Position numbers and translations under genes: made by a program. Below are positions 1-10,143 of a stretch of DNA of 64,000 nt, piece after piece (position 1 is the first letter of the stretch; each line of letters begins with the position of its first letter). The notes beneath the pieces are model-generated. The model saw only the letters and a program-made list of their open reading frames with translations. It was not told where the DNA came from and ran no database searches. This DNA is from Nannobrachium achirus. Its lineage: Eukaryota; Chordata; Actinopteri; Myctophiformes; Myctophidae. Location of the stretch: positions 19,561,346 to 19,625,345 of the forward strand of contig OY997653.1 of the NCBI GenBank assembly GCA_963921795.1. The letters run 5' to 3'.

Positions 1-459
1 GTTTGTTTGTTTTGTTGAGCGGTGCTCTTGTCCAGTCAGAGCCCAATGGGAAAACGCAGCCAAAAATGTAAATGCTTAAGTAAATCAAAGCGCAGCCTTC
101 AATTTCTGGCCTACATCCTGGCACAAACAGCTCAAAGTTTCTTGTCAGTCCGAAAATCCAAGGGATAGCGTGTTCAAAAATGTCCACCACAGCCCAATGG
201 GAAAACACATTCAAAAAGGTAAATTGAAGCAATAAGCCACAAGAGGCATGTGGTTACCTGGTATTTTATAACGGCTGAGAGGCGTGGTGAGACACAAGGC
301 GAAGCCGAGTGTCTCCAACCCTCTCAGCCAGATACAAGAAAGTAGTTCCAAGCTTTTTTGCCAACAACACGGGTGCAGATAATTGGTGCACTGAAATGAA
401 CTCATAAATAAATAGCACCACTAACTTCACACTAGGTGTAAAAAAAAAAAAAAAAATAA

Positions 460-513
<54 letters not shown>

Positions 514-709
514 GATCTGTCCGGGCTCTGAAGCGTGTCCTACATCTGGCCTAGATTTGGCCTACATTCTGACACAGATGCCTCAAAGTTTGTTGTCACA
601 TCATGTATGTACTATTGGTTAGTGGGACACTTGATGAAACCATGATGGACCAATTGGTTTCTGTAGAAACCAATGGTTTCTTTTTCATGTATTTTATTAT
701 TCCCAGTGT

Positions 710-740
<31 letters not shown>

Positions 741-820
741 GTACAATTAATTAACTTGAATTTTAATAATTTTAATTTCTGTGATTTTCTGAGTGAGTGT
801 GTTCGAATGATTCTTCAGCC
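1..820. other. Repeat-rich non-coding start of window
   Basis: No gene is seen. The stretch holds an (AT)n run at about 463-511 and a poly-C then poly-A run at about 711-740. Short blocks here resemble repeats elsewhere: the 'ggcctacat...ctcaaagtt' blocks at 110-150 and 545-590 recall 30288-30420 and 25982-26095. A piece near 400-440 recalls 54087-54122. Short open frames here have no recognisable product. Confidence 0.5.
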
Positions 821-825
821 ATGCT

Positions 826-893
826 AAAAATGGAACGATACAGAAAAGATTAGCATGGTGCCATGGTATCTTTTCTGTATCGTTCCAATTTTT
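826..893 (+). pseudogene. U6 snRNA-derived palindrome (partial U6, duplicated head to head)
   Basis: Bases 826-858 match the central part of vertebrate U6 snRNA, the stretch containing GGAACGATACAGA and GATTAGCATGG. This is followed after 2 bases by a nearly perfect reverse complement of the same stretch (861-893). Neither the U6 5' end nor its 3' end is present, so it is not a working U6 gene. An inverted partial U6 copy could arise by template switching during LINE reverse transcription, which is inference. It could also act simply as a strong hairpin. Confidence 0.75.
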
Positions 894-1077
894 GCCCAAA
901 GACAGCGCCCTGTTGCCAACAAAGGGCATTTTGGTATTGCATCTGAAATGGCTTGGAATTAGAGACAGACAGAACATTACATTAAAACCTGTATAAAACC
1001 GTATTATGGACCAATATTTATATAAAATATATATTTTTAAAAGCATGGTGTGGCCCCTTAATGCACATCCTCTGCAT

Positions 1078-1468
1078 TTAAAGATGGGGTGCCATGATCC
1101 CCCCCCCCCCCCCTCTGAAACATGATAATCAGTTATTATGATTTTACTAGGAGGAATATTTTTTCCAAAAAAGTGTACAGAAAGAGTTAAAATTAGGTTC
1201 TTATGTGGCCACACCCACCAGTTCATTAAGTATGCCTGGTTGTCATGGTGGGTGGTGTGACCCAGCTGAAGTTAGCCACACCCACAGTGTTGGGTGAATG
1301 GTAAAAGCCAAAAGGGGAGGGTTTGACCCACAAGGTGGCAGCCTCCAGGAGAAATAAAATACAAAGGGAATACATATTTGCTCATAACAACCTCACCAGG
1401 GGGCCTAATGAAGAACTGTCAACCTCCTAGACACATAAAAAAACAAATCTATGGCACCACCTCTTTAA
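1078..1468. mobile_element. TTAA-flanked MITE, TIR TTAAAGAKGKGGTGCCAT
   Basis: The stretch starts TTAAAGATGGGGTGCCAT and ends with the near-complement ATGGCACCACCTCTTTAA. A shorter copy lies at 56144-56271 and shares internal sequence (tcaacctcctagacacat). TTAA at both ends suggests a piggyBac-type non-autonomous element. It contains a poly-C run and no coding sequence. Confidence 0.7.
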
Positions 1469-1572
1469 TGCTGAGCCAAAGTGCAAAAAGCAGGATCATG
1501 AAGAAAGGAAGGGGGCTTGCAACTGATTTACAAGCTTTCCATTTAACAGAGGGAACCCTAACCTGATTCCAC

Positions 1573-1883
1573 CACATACCATCTGGGATCGCTCACGCAA
1601 AACCGATGTAGTAGGCGGGCCATTTTTTCAAATTATTTAGCAGGTGATTGGATTGGGCCGTCTGTCTATCACAGTCTGGAGTGCCAACTCCAACCACTCG
1701 TATTGGCCTGGCCTGTTACATCCAGAATCCGCCTCCTGGGTTTCTGTGGTCTACAGTCAGACTCTATTGGCTCAGAGCCCGCCCACAGAGGTAATAGAGC
1801 CTGCCTGTAGCTGCCGCTGATTGGTCCGGACAGGGACTTTGCGGTGATATCAACTCTCCTTGAGCTATCCCAGATGGTATGTG
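1573..1883. mobile_element. Short inverted-repeat element, TIR CACATACCATCTGGGATCGC
   Basis: The left end CACATACCATCTGGGAT is matched by ATCCCAGATGGTATGTG at the right end. The interior is CCAAT/ATTGG-rich with no coding potential. Superfamily is not assigned because no target duplication is clear. It sits just upstream of the zinc-finger exon, in what should be its intron. Confidence 0.6.
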
Positions 1884-2013
1884 CAGCTTGCATACGCAAT
1901 GCTGCCACCATCTAGCGGAGTCAGGTTAAGGGAACCCTGCATGTAATCATGTAAAGTTCAAACCTTTTATAGAGTCTCATTGTATATTTCCCTATACTTC
2001 TTGCATGCTACAG

Positions 2014-3179
2014 TGTGTAAAGTGGAGGTTTCCCCTGAAGCGGAGTGGAGCTCCAGTCTGGTCCAGGAGGAACCACAACCTTCACAGATTAAAGAGGAAC
2101 AGGAGGAGCTACTTCAAAGATCAGAAGAGGCTGGTGGGTCAATGAAGACATTACCATCAGTGACAAGTAAAAATAATGATGACAACAAAGAGATAGAGCC
2201 TGTAGCCAGCACCTCAACTGAACACATTAAAACACACGCTGATGTAGAGGACCGTGGAACATCACAACCAACTAGTGATGACCAGCTCCTCTCTTCACAC
2301 TGTTCTGAATCAGACACTGAAGACAGTGATGACTGGGAGGAGACTAGGGGAGATCAGTCAGCTTTAAACAAACAGAAATCACACAAGACACCGAATGTAG
2401 GAGGGCAGCGAAAGCTGTCCCAGGACCTTAAATCATCGAAACAAACTCACTCCAAAAGCGGTCACACAGGAAAGAAAAGTTTTAGTTGTACAGAGTGTGG
2501 CAAGATGTTTAATCAAAAGGCAAAGCTGAAGAGTCACACAATGATTCACACGGGTGAAAAGCCCTTTTCTTGTTCAGTTTGTGGTAAAGGCTGTGCTTTC
2601 AAGGGTGATCTAATAAAACACATGAGGACTCATACAGGCGAAAAGCCCTTTTCTTGTACTGTATGTGGTCAAAGCTTTGCTGAGAAAGGCACTCTAAAAA
2701 CACACGTGATGATTCATACAGGGGAAAAGCCTTTGAATTGCACCGTTTGTGGTAAAGGCTGTATTAACGCAAGTAATCTAAAAATGCACATGATGTCTCA
2801 TACAGGCGAAAAGCCCTTTTCTTGTACAGTATGTGGTAAAGGCAGTGTTAACGCAGGTAATCTGAAAGTTCACATGAGGTCTCATACAGGTGAAAAGCCC
2901 TTTTCTTGTACAGTTTGTGGTAAAAGCTGTACTATGAAGAGTTCTCTTAAAAGCCACATGATGACTCATACAGGCGAAAAGCCCTTTTCTTGTACAATAT
3001 GCGGTAAAAGCTTTGCTAGCAAAGCTGGACTAAAAACACACATGAGCTCAAATAGATTACATAGATTTAAAAAGCTAGAAACCTCTTCGGCCGCTGGATT
3101 TCATGGGATCGAGCCGTCGAACAGGATAGGAGGATGTGAAAAAGCATCCGATTGGCCTACCGAACGTCCCCTTCTGTGA
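2014..3179 (+). CDS. C2H2 zinc-finger protein, 3' exon, truncated by insertions
   Basis: This looks like the long last exon of a fish C2H2 zinc-finger gene, probably a nuclear DNA-binding regulator. A splice acceptor (tgcatgctacag) ends at 2013. The exon then reads VEVSPEAEWSSSLVQEEPQPS and an acidic Glu/Ser-rich linker typical of such exons, so the ATG at 1980 is intronic and the true start lies in an upstream exon not identified. Six complete fingers follow (C-X2-C-X12-H-X3-4-H) joined by HTGEKPF linkers from about 2485 to 2970. The seventh finger (about 2992-3061) loses its normal second histidine because foreign sequence begins after CACATGAG at 3050. The frame then runs through unrelated sequence to a stop at 3179. 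Further finger pieces lie downstream between elements. It may be a pseudogene or a truncated but expressed protein. No KRAB box is seen. Confidence 0.8.
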
Positions 3180-3277
3180 CGCACGTGGATTCCAGAAGCT
3201 TGCCTTAAAATTGCCTATCCTCCAAGGCGGACGTCCCAGAGCCGAAGGAGGCATCTACCTTTTTATGTCTATGCGCC
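3051..3277 (+). mobile_element. Unidentified repeat inserted in zinc finger 7
   Basis: The finger sequence stops after CACATGAG and resumes with TCATACAGGCGAAAAGCCC at 3278. The roughly 227 bp between is not zinc finger. Its right part (cagagccgaaggaggc...gtctatg) recurs in reverse orientation at about 20700-20760, so it is a dispersed repeat. Ends and class were not resolved. Confidence 0.6.
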
Positions 3278-3321
3278 TCATACAGGCGAAAAGCCCTTTT
3301 CTTGTACAGTTTGTACTAAAG

Positions 3322-3797
3322 CAGACCTGGGCATTGTGCGGCCCGGGGGCCGTATGCGGCCCTTTGGCTCTGACCGGCCCTTGTAGGGTTAATGGCAAAT
3401 TACAAAATAAACACTTTTTTACCTCATGCATGGATTAAAGATGCATTTCTTTTATTTTGTATTTTTTTTATTCGCGTACATATGGACGCAATGCGTACAT
3501 CAGCATGTGTGCATGATCATTGGATGTTGTCTCAATAACAAGCAGGTGGTCAGACTGGTCATAAGTCAAGACGACCTGCCTTATCTTAACCATAAAAAAT
3601 AGCTAAAGTGGCTAAAAAAAGAAAAGTCGATGCCGAATGCCAGGTTTTCAACAAAAATTGGACTGCTAAGTATTTATTTACTGAAGTCGGATTCGGAGGT
3701 AAAGCCGTGTGTTTAGTTTGCGGCCTTTTGGCCTGGCCCTCCACAATATTTTCTGTTGTTCATGTGGCCCCATGGAAAAAATAATTGCCCACCCCTG
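3322..3797 (+). mobile_element. hAT element with 8-bp TSD and transposase scrap
   Basis: The element starts CAGACCTGGGCATTGTG and ends CAATTATT...CCACCCCTG in complement (ataattgcccacccctg). It is flanked by the 8-bp direct repeat TACTAAAG (3314-3321 and 3798-3805), the hAT signature. Bases about 3596-3730 translate to KKRKVDAE...NWTAKYLFTEV...KAVCLVC, the BED-like N-terminal region of the hAT/Charlie transposase family (the family that gave rise to ZBED/GTF2IRD2-like genes). It is a deleted, non-autonomous copy. A 3' end of the same family lies at about 17786-17917. Confidence 0.85.
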
Positions 3798-3825
3798 TAC
3801 TAAAGGCTTTGCTCAAGAGGCTGCA

Positions 3826-4419
3826 TTAACCCATTTAGGCCTAGGATTATTGACTGCTTTAACCATTGAAAAATAGCAGATATACAAGCTCACAGCTCAC
3901 AGCGAGTGCCGCGCTGCAAGCTTGTAGATCTGCTATTTTTGAAAAAGTCGTGAAAATGTGTGCAAATCTTTGAATATATGTATTTTCAAAGCGAACGTTC
4001 GTAACTCAAATTTTGCTTCTGGGTGGTCCCTGGAACTAGATATTTTGAAATGGGGGTCCGTGGCCAAATAAACATCATTTTGGGGGTCCTTCACATGAAA
4101 AAGTTTGAGAACCACTGAAAGTCTCTCAAGAACAGACTAACTGAGCTCCAGTTAAGTGAAAAGGACCTTTTCTTTGACGATGGCTGGCCAGATTGCTGAC
4201 ATAGAAGCATAGGGTTTTTCCAAAAATCTTAGAAGGATTCAAAAGACACTTATAGAATCGGGTCAAAATTCAAATCTTCACGATTTTTCAAAAATAGCAG
4301 ATCTACAAGCTCACAGCGCGGCACTCGGTGCCGCGCTGTGAGCTTGTATATCTACTTTTTTTTTTATATTTAAAGCATAAAATATTGCGTCATAATGTGT
4401 TCAGATCTAAATGGGATAA
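3826..4419. mobile_element. piggyBac-like element with two internal hairpins, in zinc-finger exon
   Basis: It begins TTAACCCATTTAGGCCTA and ends CTAAATGGGATAA, a decayed TTAA end. It inserted at a TTAA within the codons for leucine and threonine of finger 8, and removing it restores the finger frame. Inside are hairpins at 3869-3940 and 4290-4364 and a GGACCCCCA-rich middle shared with the copies near 23457, 36519 and 46651. No transposase is seen. Confidence 0.8.
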
Positions 4420-5423
4420 CAAAGCACATGAATACTCATACAGGGGGGAGAAAAGCCTTTTGGTCACACACAGGGACCAGGGTGACACTGAGAAGGATAC
4501 TAAAGTAGAGGAACCACATAATATGACAATATCAACATGACTACAATAGGGGTGTAACAATATATATATATATTTGTAATAGAAAAATCGATTTTAATTT
4601 GAAATGATCTACTAAATCGTTTGCAAAAGCAAAATAACGTACCGTTTTGGCTTTGTATTGTATCGTTTTAAAATACGGTAATCTGTATCGAATCATTTTT
4701 TTTTTTTTTTTTGCAATGCAAATAATTGATTGTATGGAAACATATTATAAACCAGGGCCACTCAGAAAAATACCAAAAGTCCGAAGGGCCGCAAGCTAAA
4801 AATGACGGTCCTATTTTGGACGTTTGCAACGATTTTGTAACACACTTCATACTTCATAATAAAGGTATCTATCTATCTATCTATCTGAAACACACAGAAG
4901 ACAGCCACATTTCCATCTATATAAGCCAGGCCAAACCTCATTGAACCAAAAGATTGTCATGGATGGAATGATGAAATTATCATATTTTATCAAATTAGGC
5001 TTTATTCACAAAATGTGAAGTGAAAATAAACAGATCTGGTTCAATCTGTTTGTAACCGCCCCTTGGAAATAACACTGAGAAGGACCAGACTAATATCCAC
5101 AACAGTGTCTGGGTATGCAAAGCTAGTGAACTTTGGCAATGTAAAGGTATGTTTTCTCAAGCCAGAGTGCAACAATTCAAATCAATGACTCAAATGATGC
5201 CCTAGAAATGAAATTATGTTTTTCTTCTTTGTAACAAATACAATAAATGATTAAATAAAACAAGACAAAAAGTCTGTTAGGGGTTTTGGTAAAATTACAT
5301 AATCTGACTTCAGCTGTAGCTATGGCCTGACAGGCTGTTATTGATCCAGACCTGTAAATAGACGTTTATACTTATTATTCAATCACTCAAACCTCAGCAT
5401 CCCTATTCTTGGGGGACATTCAG

Positions 5424-5489
5424 CAAAACTAGCCGATCTACAAGCTCACCACAAGATGCGTTGTGAACTTGTAGATCGGCTATTTTTGG
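5424..5489. repeat. Hairpin-family copy (stand-alone)
   Basis: The left arm AGCCGATCTACAAGCTCAC pairs with GTGAACTTGTAGATCGGCT. It is flanked by A-rich and T-rich ends (aaaact / atttttgg). The spacer is short (caagatgc). It belongs to the family described in the findings. Confidence 0.75.
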
Positions 5490-7050
5490 TGAAGAGAGTT
5501 GTTGTATGGAAAAATAACTCAAGCGCAGTTCAACTCAGCCTCAGTTGCACTGTACTTGTAAAACAGTTTGATGCTTTGAGCTTTGTAAAACACAACCACT
5601 CGTTGGAGGAGATTTGTGGTACAATAAGCATAGTTCCGCATGCGGCCCGCGGGTTGAGTAGCACGGTTATAAACAGATATAAGTATTTGTGCCTTTTATT
5701 TGGCAATTTTAAGAGGGAGAATGAAAAGGAGGGGTCTAATTCACTGTTTGTCAAATCCCGCCCCATTCTGCTCTGTTACTAAGTAGTACAAATTACCCTG
5801 GGCAGATTGTTTTTATAGTGGCAGTGAATGGGGGGAGGGGGTATTTTCATTGCATCATTATTGCTATTTAAAGTACCAAAGGAAAAACATCTAGGTGATA
5901 TTAATAAAAAGGGAAGACAAAGGTACAGTAGTTACATTGCAAAACAGGGGGTTTCCCCCGAAAATATATATTCACACCAGTAGGGGTGTATCGTTACACC
6001 CCTACTGTACAACCACCCTAAGGACCACAAACCATTGAGTGACCTAGACCTACTGGACCTATAAACAGAGCCTTTAAACACATTTTAAATCTGAGGCTTT
6101 TTTTTTGGTACACTATTTAAATCGTTTTTAGAAAAATAAATTCTGCTACAATGTGACATAGCTCTGTTTGCACAATGCTGTACCCCCTCCAACTGTATAT
6201 GCATTCCCCATGAGTCACTACTTTCTTTGTCTTTATCAAGGTGATTTTTTGAACTTGTATACCTTTTTTTTACCTGGTAAAATAAATATGTATAATGTTT
6301 TTGTTTGTTTTGTTTAATAAAGGTTTCAACACTTACTACAGACTGTCCGCTGTGTGCTTTATCATTACAGAAATGTTATCAAATATGTTTTATTTACCCC
6401 ATAACTACCGTGAACAATACAGTCATTTTACAGCCTGTGCTTAAGATATAACTACAGCCTAGGCCTAGGGTACATGAGTAAGAGGAGTTTACAGTGTATG
6501 AGATACGGGCTCCACCTATTGGGGGCGGACCTTCTTTGCCCAGTCATTTTGCCGAGTGCAAAAATTAACGCGATCGTGTGATGGACAAACATGAAAGGCC
6601 ACAGTGTCGTTTTCCTTTAGACTCCTGGTTGCCATGGTTATGAGCATAATTGTTGACATGGCAGGAGAGTGACACAACAGCTACAGTATAACAATAACTG
6701 TAAATATGTTGATTTAATAGTCGTAGAGACGTAGACGGTATCGTCTGGATCACTTTCTGCGCAATTCTCACAAACGACAGAAACATTGACATTCAGAATT
6801 CATCTGTTGTGCGGTATGCAACAGGGCTGTCACTATTATGACATTTTACTTCACACAAATAATTGCGATTAACAATTTAATTGGGTTTTTGGCATTGGAC
6901 ATTGGAACATACACTGTATAAATGAAGAAATACAATTCTTTCTGGGGGTTTGTAAACAACAATTGCACAGGGCAGATGTGAAAAATAACTGTCAAGAAAT
7001 TACCGATATAGTCAACAATTTAACCCTTTCCAAAAATCCTGTAATAGTGG

Positions 7051-7186
7051 AAATAGCCGGTCTACAAGATCACATCATGAGACATTGAGAACTTATTGCG
7101 GGTAGGTGATTATTGTGACAGGTGCAATCGGTCTCACTCTCGGAAAGTGCAAGGTGTTTTGAGCTTTTAGATCGGCTATTTTCTGC
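7051..7186. repeat. Hairpin-family copy with long spacer
   Basis: The left arm AAATAGCCGGTCTACAAGATCA and right arm TTGAGCTTTTAGATCGGCTATTT match the family stem. They are separated by about 90 bp of other sequence, so the palindrome is interrupted or decayed. Confidence 0.6.
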
Positions 7187-8107
7187 AAAAAAGGTCTGGT
7201 GTGGAGGGAAGTACTGAGTGAAAGGTCAAGTATGGTGGTTAAATGTCTGAAAAAATACACATTAACATGAATCCTACAACTGTCAAACAAGTCTATGAAA
7301 CTATTTATGAAATCTATGGAAGTTTAATCTGTAACACAATTTTAAACGATGTGTTAATAATTTCATTGAAATTAATAGCTGGGTGCGGGGCAGTCTGCCC
7401 TCTAGGTCTGCGCATGTTTGTGTGAATGGCTCCTTAAACCCTATTTTATATTTTCAAATATGTTCAGAAATAGCCAATCTACAACCTCAAAACACGACAC
7501 AAAATATCATTGATGAGCGTGTGTGCGTGCGTGCGTGCGTGCGTGCGTGTGTGTGTGTGAGAGGGGGAGAGAGAAATGCTTATACATCACAACTGATATC
7601 AATGTATCTGGTCAGGACTATCATCACGTATCGCCCAGCCCTACCCCGCCTAAACTCCAGTAGAATCCAGATGTTGATATTCCAAAAAAAAGTCCAGTCC
7701 GCCAAATCACCGAAGTCTATTGAAACAACACAAATAATGAACAATTACAGGATAATATGACAAACAAATCGACTTCTATGAACAAACAAAGTACAAACAC
7801 AACGCCTCCCCTGACACTCACATCAAGTAAAAGAGGAAAGTTTGTCCTACAAAGTGTCTTTTGTTTAGTTTTTTTTTTTTGTTTTCTGCAAAAATACCTA
7901 AGGCAGTCTGAGTGGGATCTTTTATTTTTTGGCACTATCCCCAAAAACTGTACAGTAACACTGCTGTAAGAACCGTGGTCGTTTTAAAACCCAATACATG
8001 ATTATAAAACACGAGACTCCCTTTTGGTCAGTGGTTCTCGAACCTTTTAATGTTTGGGGACTCCCAAAGTTTGGTCACAGTCAGACCCCCTGTACCTCTG
8101 AGAGTGT

Positions 8108-8195
8108 GCAGATGCATTTGTGGAATGCCCTACCAACAGCCATCAAACAGTGTGAACACTCCCTACGCTCCTTCACAATTGACATAAAAGTCTGA
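8108..8195 (+). pseudogene. LINE ORF2 C-terminal fragment
   Basis: It translates to MHLWNALPTAIKQCEHSLRSF followed by TIDIKV and a stop. This matches the 'LWN-LP--I-----SL-SF' tail seen at the 3' end of many fish LINE reverse transcriptases. It is a short dead fragment. Confidence 0.6.
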
Positions 8196-8599
8196 TATGG
8201 GCTGCTCGATGCACAGCAGCCATAAATAAAACATTCCTTTCTGAAAAACGGCCCTGACAAAACTGTGAAAAGTGATGACTCATCACTAAACCATAGTTTT
8301 ATGAGGGCCGTTTTTAGCCCAAGGAGTGTTTTTCGTGCAAAACAAATGCTTGCATTGGATTCAGAATCCCGCAAACACCTAGTTTGACCCCTCACATGCT
8401 ACTTAAAGCATATTTATTTTTTGTATTGTAAAGTCTATGAGAGCCCAACTTTTATTGGCTCCCAAAAGTTTCCCCAAGACAAATCTGCGATGGCCCTATA
8501 GCCAAATTTTTTCCATATGGCATGTTCTAACTGTGTGCCAAATTTCAATGTTCTATCATAAAGCGCACAATTCCATCAAAATGCTGCCCGAAAAGCCTA

Positions 8600-8937
8600 C
8601 TACGCTACATTCAGTGGATTGGTTTTGTCGCTTCACTTCTCAGTTTGGCCAGGCTCCTATCTCCAAGGGTGGCGGGACATAGAAAAGGAGTGGAAACCAC
8701 TTGCGGCTTCTGATTGGTCTGTGGTGCGGGGCGGGACAAAATACACCAGTGTGTATTGGCTGGCTGGTTAGGGTAGCTAGCTACCCTAACCTTACTCTGA
8801 TTCGTTGGAACAACATTCAATAATCAGCGACAACGTCACCTACGTAACAGGTGGCGTTCGGAAATACACGTCAAATGGAGCCTGGCCAGACTGATGAGCG
8901 AAGTGACAAAACCAATCCACTGAACTTAGCGTAGAAT
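8600..8937. repeat. Fold-back element with a perfect palindrome at its centre
   Basis: The left arm (CTACGCTACATTCAGTGGAT...GGCCAGGCTCC) is answered by GGAGCCTGGCCAGA...ATCCACTGAACTTAGCGTAG on the right. The centre at 8765-8790 is a perfect 26-bp palindrome built around GGTAGCTAGCTACC and ending in CCCTAACC. It has no coding sequence and is likely a MITE. Confidence 0.65.
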
Positions 8938-9350
8938 GCATTTCTCCCCATTTACTAACACTATTTCTAACCATAACCGCACGCCGGACGAATGAGACGT
9001 CAGACTTTCGTAATCCTCCGAATTTCTTGTATAGTGATGAATTGAACAGACAGGACCACCAAGCCCTGCAGGGTTCTTTTTTGTGTTTTTAGCATTATTG
9101 TATAACTGTACCACGTTTTGCAAACTATTAATAAAGTATTCAATCAAAATAAACACTCTCAGAGCCACAGACTTGTAAGGGTCCATTTGGTCCCTAACTA
9201 TCAATCATTGAATCCCCCTCAAGGACCCCTGGGGGAGTCCCCGAACCCCAGTTTGAGAACCACTGCACAATGACGCCGAGGGTGACGGCGCGCGGTGACA
9301 CGGAGGTAAACATTTATTTGAAGTGGGTCTTTCCCCCCCGGCTACGAGGT

Positions 9351-9471
9351 AGAGTTCTCAACGGGCCTGGAAATTAAGGCCCAGCACAAACCGGTCCGGC
9401 TAATTAGCATACATTTTAGGCCCTAAAATGCCCGAACCCGGGTCGGGTTCGGGCAGGATTTGAGAACTCTA
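9351..9471. mobile_element. Small element, TIR TAGAGTTCTCAA
   Basis: TAGAGTTCTCAACGGGCC at the left is answered by TTTGAGAACTCTA at the right, with a CCGAACCCGGGTCGGG palindrome inside. The same left end and GGGCC(T)GG content occur at about 15774-16070 inside the mboat2 minisatellite. Confidence 0.5.
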
Positions 9472-9736
9472 CTGCAAGGTGCACAAGTGAAGTGGGTCTT
9501 TCCCCCCGGCTAAAAGGTACACAAGAGAAGTGCAGACATCCCACCCTGGAAAAAAAACATTTCAGGGAGGTCCGAAAATATATGAACATTTTTTTATATA
9601 TATATATGCCACATATATGTTGCTTATATGTAAATATATGACACATATATTTCCTATAAATCCACATATACAGTATGAACCTGAATATGGCATATATGTG
9701 GCAAATACTTTTGACGATGACCGTGACACTGACCAT

Positions 9737-10135
9737 TAGGGTTGGGATCCGGAACCAGAGGAACCCGGATCCAACATTGAGGAACCCGGGAATCGCATTT
9801 GGAACCCTTTTCTTATCACACTGTCAGAGCTCATAATGTGGACTTAACGTCTACTATGCAAATTGCAATATTAGTGGTTCTCAAACTATTTTATATCAAG
9901 GACCGTCTTAACTCTGAGAGGGCACCAATTGAACTAAAATGGACACGCAAGGGTCCTTGAAATAAAAACGTTTGGACCTTGCGGGTCCATTTGGTTCCAT
10001 TTGTACTTTCTCAGAGATACAGACTTCTAAGGGTCCATTAAGGAATCGTTAAAGGGAACCGTTAAGGAATTGGACCGTCGAGACGGAATCGTTAAGGAAA
10101 CGGAATCGTTAAAATCCTGAAGGATCCCAAACCTA
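9737..10135. mobile_element. hAT-type MITE, TIR TAGGGTTGGGATCC
   Basis: It starts TAGGGTTGGGATCC and ends GGATCCCAAACCTA. Flanks CTGACCAT (9729-9736) and ATGACCAT (10136-10143) form an 8-bp target duplication with one mismatch. The inside is made of GGAACC/CGTTAAGG blocks and has no coding sequence. Confidence 0.75.
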
Positions 10136-10143
10136 ATGACCAT

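Larger units (their letters stand above)
3278..4475 (+). pseudogene. Split eighth zinc finger and linker (relic)
   Basis: Three pieces rebuild one finger. Piece 3278-3321 reads HTGEKPFSCTVCTK. Piece 3798-3829 reads KGFAQEAAL. Piece 4416-4475 reads TKHMNTHTG-GEKP with one extra base in the linker. The gaps are a hAT element (3322-3797) and a piggyBac-like element (3826-4419). The array therefore once had at least eight fingers. It is cut off from the main frame by the stop at 3179, so it is presumed untranslated. Confidence 0.8.
4420..8020. other. Gene-free repeat region
   Basis: No real gene is seen. It holds a decayed hAT-like repeat at about 4750-4990 (cagggccactcag...) that recurs at 20050-20240, a (TATC)n run near 4866-4884, and hairpins at 5424-5489 and 7051-7186. 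There is also a half hairpin near 7468-7500 and a (GTGC/GT)n run at 7515-7560. AT-rich unique sequence lies between. The short open frames have no family features. Confidence 0.5.
8031..9266. mobile_element. Probable hAT-type element (TIR CAGTGGTTCTC)
   Basis: The left end CAGTGGTTCTCGAACC and the right end GTTTGAGAACCACTG are inverted. No matching 8-bp flank was found, so these ends may belong to different insertions. It contains a LINE 3' scrap near 8108-8195, a fold-back piece at 8235-8400 and another inverted-repeat element at 8600-8937. Confidence 0.5.

Noticed and set aside
1980-2013. ATG at 1980 as start of the zinc-finger protein
   Set aside because: A pyrimidine-rich stretch and CAG acceptor end at 2013, and the following residues are the usual internal exon start, so the ATG is intronic.
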